A DNA stretch of 48,828 bases, taken from positions 1-48,828 of the forward strand of contig JADGJC010000293.1 of assembly GCA_027596075.1 (NCBI GenBank). Direction: 5' to 3'. The translations under genes were made by a program, and so were the position numbers. The DNA is from Rhizophlyctis rosea (lineage: Eukaryota; Chytridiomycota; Chytridiomycetes; Rhizophlyctidales; Rhizophlyctidaceae). The first letter of the stretch is position 1. The number at the start of each line of letters is the position of its first letter. The notes under the pieces are model-generated. The model worked only from the letters and a program-made list of their open reading frames with translations. It had not been told where the DNA came from and searched no databases. This document shows positions 21,817 to 32,670 of the stretch, one piece after another.

Positions 21817-24800
21817 TCACAATAGGTTGCACGCATACATGTCACCACCGGGCCTCCTCAAAATCGTAGAATCGTTATAAACCGGCGTGTTGGAAATGTC
21901 TAGGATGATGGTTCCGGGAAGCTGTGCGCTGATAGGCAATGACCTTTGACAATTGTCGCTCTGAAATTGAATCCCATTTAAACAGTCAACAACAGCAGTC
22001 ACCCGCATTCCAGTGGTGGAAAGGTTGACACTCACCGCTTCAACATTCCATGAGTAACTGATGGTTCTGGTCATGGTGGAATAGTCATCTGTAACGACAG
22101 CGTTCCAATCGTCACTAGTGCATGGTGGTCGACTGAGGTAGTTGATAGCCTTTGGCGACGAAGCAGTCAGTAAAGCGGGCGGGTGATGCATGGTTGGCGT
22201 GAGGTTGCAGGCCGACTTACACCGCAGGCTCGTTGAAGAGCAACACTGGGATCCATGCCCTGAAATGTTGCGCGGAATTACGTCAGAGCCCGGGATTTAA
22301 TCAATACTGCCTTGATATCAGGTGTCATTTGCAGAACACGAACTTTGTACAATATTTCCGCAAGCGCCAATTGCTACATTTGAAGGAGAGTACTGAGGCG
22401 CCCGTACAATTTGGGGGAAATACAATAACAACTCATTACCATCGGATCCCTGTCCAGAATGGCTGACCACGAGCTGCTCCTCTCAGCGGGATATCCGCTG
22501 AACGTAGCATGCTCCAGCAAGGTCATAGCAGTGGTAGGAGGGTATGCCTTGTGAAAACTGGTCAACCGTTTTGAACTACATATGCAAGCACATCACCCGG
22601 TCTGTCATTGAATTGCAAGACCATATACCTTTGTTTCCGGTGTGTATCTAGCTGACTTCCACGCGGACATGCCTACCAATGGGAAACGCATCGATGAATT
22701 GAGTCAACGCTTGTCATACCGCAATCAAGTTGTGAAATCAAGATCTTACCAACATTTCCCTGCACTGTCTGCGGCACGTTCACGCCCAACCGTACATTTC
22801 TTGCGATAGCCTGCATCAAAACGTCATACGCAAGGTCCACATTCTGGGAGGTCACCGATATCCCACTCAGAATAGCCCGCGCCCGCGCGGTTCCCGTGGG
22901 CGGAAATGTCTGTGCGCATTCCGCGGAATAACAATAGTTCAGATCGAAACCTGTCATTTGAAAAATCATGAACATCATGGAGAGAGAGAGCTAGAGAGGG
23001 AGAGCGCAGGGGTTTGCTTGTTACCCTGTGGTTTGTAGTTTGGATCCAACCACAAAGGATGGGCCAAAGGGAAAATAGGTTCATCTAAGATGTTTGCTTG
23101 CGGAGGTGCGTTGATCCACTTTTGCCAAGCGGCGGTGTCAAAGGTTGTCTCGGGTGTCAGAAGGCCTGGTTGACTGGCCCATGAGACGCTGCAGCAAATG
23201 ATTTGATGAGTCATCTCTTGCGGCTTGCGGAAACATCCAAATACTGCTTACCTTGTGTCTTTCAGAGCTTGGACTGCCTTGTCATCCAGGCCGCTGAATT
23301 TCGAGTTTTTTAAATATCGTTCATATCCATGCAGAGTAATGCAAGTTTGTCAGAAGGACTTACCAACGACCTCCGGGTGTCAAGAGAGAACCTATCAAAA
23401 AGGGCAGGCAATGCACATCAGAAACTCATCACAACTCGACCTATAATCCACTCAAACTCGTTATTCACAAAAGCTTCACAACATAATACCATACCTCCCC
23501 ACTGACGTATCATCTCCGCCACCAAGATCGTTTGGTCCCCTTGGAACGGCGGCAGAGTGAATAGATTTCGAAAACCTGAGTGAGAGAATTAGTGTTGAAT
23601 CGGGCAAAGGGGAGAGTGGAGCAATCTCCCAATTCGTTTCCAACGCCATCAAACTCACCAGCTTGGTAAGCATTTTGCAAATATTTGTTGAAAGTATCCA
23701 TTCTCCATGCCTGCCACCTGAACGATCGCAACAGTTGGTATTGATCTCAGGAAAGTGTTGTCTCTGAGTTTCAGAAGTTTCCCATCATCTTACCATGAAT
23801 CTCCCCAATCACCCAAGGGCGGCGGCAGTTTGAGGCCTAATTGATTCCACGTGGTAGTGTTGACCTGCCACATTCGACCCATAAGTTGCTGTGAAGAGGC
23901 GGCGAGCACAAATTCAGGGATTCGGCTCATGTCATTGTACTGAATATGGTATACGTTTTTTCGTGGTATATACTTACGGCAGGAATGGCATAAAACTCGC
24001 TGTCGTAATAGACCAAGTCCCGTACAATAGGCTCCATCTGGATAGTTTTAGGTCTTTGATGCAAAAGAAAAACAAACCCAGCAGCGATATCAACGTCGAC
24101 TTCTTACTTCGAGCTTCGGTTCGAATCTAATGTGAATTTGAGAGAGTAAGCGGAGATGACTTCGGAGCAAACATGGAACTCCGCGGCTCACCCAGTATTT
24201 TGAAAGTCTACGTGTGATGGAATGGCCATCGAAGCGATGATAGTACAAGAAGCAGGAAACCACGGTAATGAAGCGGTGAGAAGGAAGGTTGCACGAGCCC
24301 AAAACTATCAACCCGGCACCAATATTGAAAAAGCTTACATCTTGTACTGACATCAGCTGCGAGTGAAAAACAACGTTAAACAACTATGACGTCTGCTTCT
24401 TCCCAAAGCAGGCAAAAAAACGGAATGCTCACCCAATCTCCTCAAAACCGCATTATATTCCTTCAAGACCCCAAATTCCAAATCCGTGAAGAAAATAATA
24501 TCGGGACACATGTATGCATCTGTCTGGGGACCACATTGGGGCCCTACGCGTGAGGTGACGGAAAATCCTGCAAACACAAATAACCCCGTCAACAAACCAA
24601 TCATAGTGAATTGGGATGGATTTCATAGACGAGAACTCTCTAACCTGTTTGCTGCGTATACTTTCCGAACCGCTTCCGAATGTGGAAAGCCACACCCCCA
24701 TTCTCTGCGTCGTTTCTCGCTTAACGTGTTCCGCGAACGCGGCAAGGTAGAATTGTTGTTGGAGGAACTGTAGACGGCCCCAGGCGGGAACTTGTTAGTG

Positions 24801-26208
24801 GTGGAAAGCATGAGCTTTACTCTGGATATTGTTCTTGCTTCCTTACCCACTCATCTTCAACAAATGGCATCCAGACGTAGATTATTTTGGTTGCAGTGGT
24901 CGTGTTGCCGATGACGAAGAAGTCTGCGTTCGCGATGGCTGCATGAAATATTGTGTAAGTATAGGCTAATACAAACCTTGCCCGCGATGTGCGGAAAAGC
25001 CTCTTGCTCAAAGGCTGTACTTACGGCAGGCGTAAGCTGGATTCGGGTAGTCCCATCCGTAAAAGGAGGTACTAGTCATTCCCCCATACAATTGGACGTT
25101 CTTGATTACCAGATTTTGGCCGGAGTAGGAAATCCCAATACTCAGATTCATTGGCACGGGTCCCGTTGTGGTGCTGGTAGCGCAGGTTTGAGACGTCAAT
25201 AACAGGAGAGAGAAATTACAACATATCCCTACAATTCCCACTTACTCGCGGAAAGCCTGTAACGGAATATCAGCCAAATCGTCGTAACCTCGTTTGGGCT
25301 TCACGAGGGAGGAGCAAGCGTAGGCGGGAATGATGCCTGTGTCCATTGGATCTCGGAACAGGAACTGAAGTCCGTCGTTGCTTAGTGTTTGTGGCTGTCC
25401 GTCGGATCCGTAGTATGTAGGAGCGACGAATTGAGGAGGATATTGTCCACTCGAGGCCTGTAAAGCGGTCAGCATGGTGATTGGCAGCGAATGAACCAAG
25501 AAGTGTAGAGGAACTCACGTCTCCCAAGTACGCTATGAGGTAGATGTCGGCAGTCTAGTGATAGGTCAGCATCAATGGCTTCACCTTTGAAAAATTGGCG
25601 TGATGTATGCAGTCACTCACATTTGTGGAACTCATCAGCACCATCGTATCATATGCTCCTGAGCCAGACACGTACCAGTCCTCCAAATTTATGGTGACCT
25701 CATTCCATGCGTTAAGGGACCAGCTCGATGTGATGGTGGACAACTGTCTTGCATTTCCAAACCCGCCTTGATTGCTCCTGTATAAAGTAAAAAAGAGCTC
25801 ATACACCGACGTTGAAGCTGACTGTAGGCCCCATGTGGGGCGCCATCAAGTATGACAAGAAAGATTTAGGACTGATCAACGTATGGTGAGACATGGGAGT
25901 CAGAGGACACGTACATAAATCCAGAGCGTCAGGGTACTAAATGTTGGTCCACTCTCTGGGATGTACGGCGTGCCTTGGGCATGCCATTGCATCCCTGCGT
26001 ATTGGCCCGTATATGTCAAATGGTACACCGGAATATCCGTCGGGACACCACTTGGCGGTGGAGCCAAAGGATTGTTTGCGAGGACATTGATAGTTACGCT
26101 GCCGTAGTGCCAATCATTAAACTGGTCAGGGGAGATGGGCAAAAAGGCTGCGTAAGCAACGCCGCACAGGGCAACGATTGCCAGGCATAAATGCCAGAAT
26201 GTTTTCAT
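21817..26208 (-). CDS. Secreted extracellular solute-binding-like protein, about 22-23 exons
   Basis: The start at 26208 opens with signal peptide MKTFWHLCLAIVALCGVAYA. Splicing by GT..AG motifs and phase gives roughly 750-800 aa ending at TGA 21819-21817. The first third is beta-rich with sequons (YHLTYTGQYAGMQW, WNEVTINLEDWYVSG), like a jelly-roll or lectin domain. The rest reads as a periplasmic-binding-protein fold: PDIIFFTDLEFGVLKEYNAV, MEPIVRDLVYYDSEFYAIPA, VNTTTWNQLGLKLPPPLGDW, FSGYPAERSSSWSAILDRDP, RACGAINYLSRPPC. These match the hinge, aperture and dimer-face phrases of sugar-type SBPs. Exons average about 100 nt; two are 16 nt (24207-24192) and 19 nt (24126-24108). The joins near 22.6-22.8 kb are ambiguous. 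No membrane helix follows, so it is secreted, or a truncated receptor ectodomain; in other eukaryotes such folds cap class C GPCR-like or cyclase receptors. Ligand binding is inference. Confidence 0.75.
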
Positions 26209-26261
26209 GATTGCAAGATTTAGTTTTCAAAGTGTGCGGATGCCCGCTGGTGGGCTGGTTC

Positions 26262-26270
26262 ATTATATAC
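26262..26270 (-). promoter_or_regulatory. TATA-like element upstream of the solute-binding-like gene
   Basis: On the minus strand the sequence reads GTATATAAT, about 55 bp upstream of the ATG at 26208. The position and AT-rich core in a mixed background fit a TATA box. Confidence 0.45.
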
Positions 26271-27734
26271 CACTTGTTGTAAGTCCCGTACATTGTGACC
26301 TCTGTGAATGAAAGTAGCATTCAAATCCCAGACAAAAATGGAGCAAGCATGCGACATTGGGTGATTGGATTATTAGGTTGTCGGAAACGGCCCATTCGGA
26401 GGGTTCGGAGACCCAATCAGGCATGCAAATAACAATATGACGCAAAGACACCGAAGGGTAAAACTAGATCAAGTATACATTCATCAATCAGCAGCTGGAT
26501 CACTAGGTCAGCAGCTGTTCGGACGGGTTGACAATTGCGTTTATTGTTTTTGGATATTGGGGCCGAAGTGCTTCACAGGATGTAGTTTGAGTGGTTCGCT
26601 GACCGTTATCCTTGTTCAGCTCCTGTCCGCAAAAGTATGATTGGTGTGTGATCATTCATTTAGCGTCTCAATTTTCGCCACGGCTTTAGGGTACGTTGCG
26701 AACCCCGAACGACGGTCATTGATGCAGCCTTGGGTCCGAGTTGAACCCAGCTAGGAAGTGAAGGAGTTAAAATATCCGAGACATGAACATCCCCTGTGAA
26801 ACCAGCAACGGTGTTCATGCTATGAAGGTGACATTTATCTTGTTGCAAAAGACTAGTATATACCGGTGTATTACAGCATTCGTCAGTTTGACTCACGATG
26901 TTTACGGTAGGGTCCAAAAGATAATGCTGGCGAGTTCCATTTCCTTTCACTCCGCCGTAATCCAATGTTCATTGCAACAGTGCGCCCACTTTTTCCTTTG
27001 TTCAGGTTTTTGAATTAGTTCACGGAATTGAATGAAAGACAAGTCATGCAACACAGTAACTCAGAACTGCAGGGCATTGTGGATGGTGAACAACCATCTC
27101 CCGCAGCGCAGCGTCGTTCTTCGCTAGTTTTATCTGCAGCCGCCGATATTCGGGCCCTGCGCACAGTTTTGTGTGGTATGCAGTCACCGCAAACCCGCAA
27201 ACCCGCACCGGGCAATGTTGCAAGCAAGTTGCATCACAATGCTCTTCTGATGCATAAATGTTCGGTCTCGAATTCCGTGCAAGCGAAGCGTGTCAGGCGA
27301 GCTTCTGACTATGCATATTATCACATAATTGCATCTGATGCTAGTGCGGAAGCGAAAGGAAAGGTTTGCATGGATGGGAGTACCAGAAAGCACAAGCCGG
27401 ACATCAGTTAAAGTATGTATTAGTTGTATTCAGCGATATTACCACGCTTCGGCCTTCAATTAGTCAATAAGGTAGAAGCAATGTGTCAGTTCAGCTGCGA
27501 TCTCCCTTGCTCATGGTAACAGTTGTTGAATTCTCCATTTTGAACCTCACCGAGAAATCAGAGATTGATCTGTTAGGTAGATATTTTCCCGCCAAGAAAG
27601 GGGTCCAAAACGACCTGTGCAAAACAGTGTGTACATCCGTCTTCGGGATGGTTAGACCAGGGTCTTGCAAGCTCCATGCTTTTCTCCACCCCTCCCAATT
27701 CAGGCAATCTTGCTAGTGACATTCGGAAGTGCGA

Positions 27735-27819
27735 TAGGCGCCTAATACTGGGTCCCTCAGACTAAGAGGTGAAAGCGGTCTTCAGACCGAAGTCTGAAGG
27801 TGAGTGTTGTCGCCTCACC
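27735..27819. repeat. Cluster of four inverted repeats
   Basis: Within 85 bp lie: palindrome TAGGCGCCTA (27735-27744); an outer stem TCAGACT/AGTCTGA (27757-27763 with 27791-27797) enclosing an inner hairpin CGGTCT-TC-AGACCG (27776-27789); and a third stem GGTGAG/CTCACC (27799-27804 with 27814-27819). All arms pair perfectly. It could be a structured RNA or the end of a small mobile element; no coding frame explains it. Confidence 0.6.
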
Positions 27820-30564
27820 GACTGCAACGGAAATTGCTGAGTTTGCTGTCCGTCATCCCCACCCTAACGTAATACCCTCCTGATTTCATCGCGTTCTTTT
27901 TGCCAATTCCATGTTCATGTGTTTCCGGTATCATCAACGGTGATGATCATCGCACTAACCAATGCCTGCTGCGCAAAAAATGAACGCACAGGAAGTACTT
28001 GATATTGGTTGCGAGTCATTCAAGCACTCTACACTGACAGCTGAGGAAGTGACATTTACCTTCGTTAAGGGAACGTTGATATACAAGTTTGAAGAAGTGT
28101 CCGCATTAACGTCGCGCTAGTCTCAGGGCGATCCAGCTTCAGATACGGCCTGCCTCGGTCGATGAGTGCACAAAAATAAAAAACGATTCGCAAAGCTTTG
28201 ACCCGCGGCTCAAGGAGCCTCATACCGTCGCTCCAGCTGCGGCGGGTGTGAAGTTGTGAATATAGTTGCCGGCAAAGTTGTTAGGCGACTGTGAGCGTTG
28301 CCATTCAAAAAGTGCCAAACCAAGAATAGGCGTGTATGTTCACATCGCACCACTGACACTGAGAATATGCGGCCTTGGATGGTCAGACCGAGACAGCAAA
28401 TCTTTCGAACAAAAGCAGGGCACAGCACTACAATGCACAGTTGAAACAAAAGCAGAATAGCATGGCCGGGCACCATTTACGTAAGGGTTGAACTTGGCGG
28501 AGTCGTGGCGCCAACAGTAAAGTCCGTTCAAGTAGAACCTTGCTGTATTGGTCTACCGTCAGGGGAACGACGTTCTCAATTTTTTTTTGGTGATTCGGGA
28601 ATGGTAACTTGTGCGGGTCGTCAAAGCTTCATATCTGAGGCGGATATTCGAGACTCCAAGTGTTTGAACGAGGTAGGTAACCCCCCATAATCGAAGTGAG
28701 TGCCAAAAAATAAAAGCGGGATGAGATCGTCAATAGACAACATCGCTCTTGAGGCGGAAGGCGTACTTACCAGAATGTACAATGAAACTTCCTGTCTCCA
28801 GGTCCAATTCCCCGAAAGCACCCTAAAATGCTACGTTTGATACTTCCGACCCTTGTGAGCTCGCCTATTGAAAACGGGATGGGCTCGGAGCCCGTCAAAG
28901 CGACCTACCCCAGCAGCTTCAAGTGACTGATTTCCACTTCGTGGGCTTTTCCGATACCATTCAAGGGGCAATGTTACTGGAAGTTCGACCATCTGAAGAC
29001 ATTTTCATCCATGCGGTCGCAATGGGAAGCGTTTCTTCCATTGCCACTAATACACCCTGAGCCTTGAAAGATTAGCACTTCTTTTTGCACTCGAACTTTA
29101 CGGAAGGCAAGCGCTGGAAGCCCCGTTGGGACTAGGCGATGGAACTTGAATGATTGCGCACTGGTACGGCGCTTCATTCTCATTTCCGGATCGTCATCTG
29201 CCTTAGATGCCTTGTGCATCTTCATTCCGTCTAAACCTCATGCAGATGTTTTATGATTTTGAAGGTAAGTGGCCTTGCACGGTAATCACGCTCCAGTCGC
29301 CTCTTCGTCTCTCGCCTCATTTTGGGGGTTCTTGTTTTTTTTCCATAACCAGCGAACAGCATATCTGAGAAGGAGAAAAATGAGACCCTATGTGTTGATA
29401 TTATGAGTTGACTCGTACCAAGCAATTTGCCAGCGTCATTGGCTCATCACATTGACGCGCTGCTTATGACCAGCTTTGACCACTTTAGTGTCAGAGGCAT
29501 GATAGCGATCTTCCCAGTCCAGCGAATCTCGCCAATTGCCAAAAAAGTGAAGGGTGCAACTGCTACCGAATGACCACAAACACTCAGTCAGACCTTACGC
29601 TTAGTAGTGTGCGTCATCATGTGATTCCATGAGCTCTTCAACATCCAATACATCAGTTGGGATCTCCGGCGAGTGGAAACATTGGGGGAGAATCATATCG
29701 CACTTGTCCTTATTCAAGAGATCGTAGTTCTGCAATGACGACCTGCACCCAGCTGCAACTTGCAACTTATCCCTCCTCCACATGAAGCGATGTAAGAGAC
29801 GTCAAATTGTCTGGTGATTGCACAAAAATCCAAAAAAGCATATGGCGGCATGTCGAAAGTCGTTGCAGCTGCAGAAGGAAACCACTCACATGATATGATT
29901 TCATTCAAAATGCGAAGCGGGTCAACTCTGAGAATCGGGGGTGATGTCAAAATAAAGTTGTCATCCCATTCGCCAATTGTGAACAACAGACCGAGTATTG
30001 ATGCGATGTTATACTCATCCGGTTGGCATTTCTTTTTCCTCCGGCATGAAAGGCTGAACGGCTCAGTAATAGCGGTATCCGGAGAGGATACTGCTGTAAG
30101 TTGATCTCAGACACCTTTCGGTCTCTTTCCAGTTCCCTCTAATAACCGAAAAAACAAGGTAACATTTACGGGATTATCAAAAGGATCATCCGACTGACTA
30201 GGGCTCAGTCCCCAGCTTGCCTTCGACAGAGTGAGGGATGTCATCGCTAATGGTGTACGAGCCCACAGGTGTCATTGGGTATTCAGGTTGAAAGCGGCTG
30301 GTGATGAGAGTTGACTTTCCTTTGAAGCAGAGCGGCCGGCTTGCTCTTACAGCAAATTAAGGTTTGAACTCTCAAGTTGCTGGTAGACGGCGAATGCGGT
30401 ATTCATATCTGTACGTAGCATTAAGGCCCAACATAGGCCTATCACGACGCGGGGGGTTGTGACGGTGTGCGCGTCATTGGAGGGTAGCTTGGGGGATAGG
30501 ACCCTGAAATGTCCACTTGTTTTTGACAGAACACCCATGATTTGCCAAAGTTGCAAATGAGAGG

Positions 30565-30654
30565 TAATGAGGACGTCGTTCCCTTCCATCGTTCAGAGCG
30601 CTTGCGAGCTAATGAGGACAATATTCCTCTCCAACAATCAAAGCGCTTGCAGCT
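30565..30654. repeat. Imperfect 45-bp tandem duplication
   Basis: Copy 1 is 30565-30609 and copy 2 is 30610-30654. Both begin TAATGAGGAC and end AGCGCTTGC plus a few bases, and they differ mostly in the middle. On the plus strand the copies read RGNEDVVPFHRSERL and RANEDNIPLQQSKRL. Copy 2 is followed about 20 bases later by a GTGAGT donor-like site (30681). It may be a decayed coding exon. Confidence 0.7.
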
Positions 30655-30984
30655 CGTGGCAGATGGTGATGCTGCCGGACGGGTGAGTACGCATTGCCTG
30701 GACTCATATAAGTCCGGTAGGTATTCACTGTTGGCGTCATTCTCGGTTTTCTTCGCTTCATGCGTGCTTGACGTTGGTGAGCCTGTAAGCATCCAGTTTG
30801 CGACACTAGATCCAACCTCTAAATGAGGAAAGGCGGCCGGTGTTGGTGTCCAACATAAAGAGTTGGATGAAATCATGGCATCACGCCCTGAACTGCGATG
30901 TGCAAGCATATGAACCTTCATGAAAAACATGGTAAACATCCGAAGTTGAGTTCCTATCAATTAAGTCAAACATTATTGAGAGAT

Positions 30985-31027
30985 TCTGAAATATCCTTCT
31001 GAAATATCCTTCTGAAATATCCTTCTG
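30985..31027. repeat. 13-bp tandem repeat, 3.3 copies
   Basis: The unit TCTGAAATATCCT is repeated three times exactly, followed by a partial TCTG. It lies outside any supported gene. Confidence 0.95.
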
Positions 31028-32670
31028 TGCGGTTGGAGGAAGCGAAAGAAATCGCACAAGGACCAGCCCATGCTTCAGAAGAAAGATGTTGAGCATACTT
31101 CACCTGTAGCCGCCCATGTCGCGATCTGTATGGGAGACCAGAAAACTGAGGATTGCCGCTTCGTAATCTTAACTTTGGGACACTAAAGCAAAAGCAAACG
31201 AATCAATAGCGCTTGAACAAAGCATTCAATCGCGCAGCTGGGAATTGCATTTAGTGCCTCCCTGGCGTCCCACCACGAGTGGATCCATCAGTCAAACAGG
31301 TGCAATCATTGCTTGTACCACTATCGATGCCCACCTCCTTGCAAGTGGTCCTGGTTCGCCCAATGAACAGGCCATTGTGTCATGCCGGTCAATAAACAAG
31401 TATCGGGCAGCGACAAGTACGTCACTCATTGTCTCCACATTCCATCCAAGCAATCCATAAAGAACTGGTGTACATTCAAGACTCTACACTGCCTCAGTGC
31501 CAAAGCGACAGCACCAACCTGTTTTCCGGCGCCTCCACCATGCCGGAGAGTCTCTATAGCTACTCCCGGTCTCATCATTTTTTGCGTTGTTGTGCAAGAT
31601 GTCATCGGCCGAATCAAGGGTACGCGCGTCTGGCATGTGTTAAATGCGAGTACACACCAAAACCTTGACGGACCAATAAAGGGACCATCGCCTGAGCCTC
31701 ATGTAATGCGACGCAGATGACCTGAATGTGCATCATCCCAATGAGCCTGTCATTATCTATGTATCACGCAATGGATCGTAGACCATATGAAGGACAACAG
31801 CTCAAGGAGAAATTCGGCTACGGCCGTCTGCCAGTTGACGTTATCCGTAATGTACTTGAAAAAGATCGCAAAAAACGCAACCGAGCAAGAGATCCAGGCG
31901 AGTCAGAATAATTGTTGCTCACGATGAGGAATATGCACCATCTCACCGTGTTTGAATTTTTTGGATCAATCAACCCTCAGTGCGAAGATGAAGACAAGGG
32001 AATGTCAAATTAGGAATGAGCCGTGTTACCTCACATAAATCGAAACGGTCACATGTAAATCATCGTCCTTCCGCATGAGTACAGCAACCAACTTCCAACT
32101 CGTAGTGCCGATAATGTAGCACAGATCTCAAAGCCCACGCTAAGCGAGCGAATGCGAAGGGGTTTACTTTGTTTTTTCAATGGAGAGCACTGGGAGGCCA
32201 CAAGGACCCTCAAACGCGCATGTTTCGTTTTTGTACCAGGGTGGCTTAGCATCCACGTGGTGGCGTGGTTGGTTGACAGGTTGTGAGCTGCTCATCAGGG
32301 GTTCTCACCTGTCAAAACGCCCCCACTGCATCCACCTCGAGTTACTCGACCAGCTCAGCCTTCTCTCGATTTCTCTCCAACCTACCATCGACCTTGAACA
32401 CAAAACGTGACCCTGGTCTCTGAACCCTTCTTTCACCTGCGGGCTTCTCCTCACACGAGCAGTAGACACCATGCGACTTTGTACTACATTGAAAAAGGGG
32501 TCGCATCGTGCATCGGAGGGGAGGGACTGGAGGGGTTCCCGACTTTCAAAGTCCTGTGCCCAAACGCACTTGTGGGAGCACCCTTTTCGTGCAACTCTCG
32601 TCCTTCTCCCCAACCTTCACTCCTCTCGTTCTCACCCCTTCCTTCCCATACCGACACTGAACACCAAACC

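Larger units (their letters stand above)
26271..32670. other. Gene-poor intergenic region, about 6.4 kb
   Basis: No gene could be supported. Open frames are short and lack motifs; the longest (minus, 30960-30442, 172 codons) has no recognisable features. The region contains a hairpin cluster (27735-27819), an imperfect 45-bp tandem duplication (30565-30654) and a 13-bp tandem repeat (30985-31027). The segment 32.4-32.67 kb becomes pyrimidine-rich and is probably promoter and 5' UTR of the phosphatase gene. Confidence 0.5.

Noticed and set aside
24106..24130. tRNA B-box-like GGTTCGAATCT
   Set aside because: It lies on a splice junction of the solute-binding-like gene and there is no A box or acceptor stem around it.
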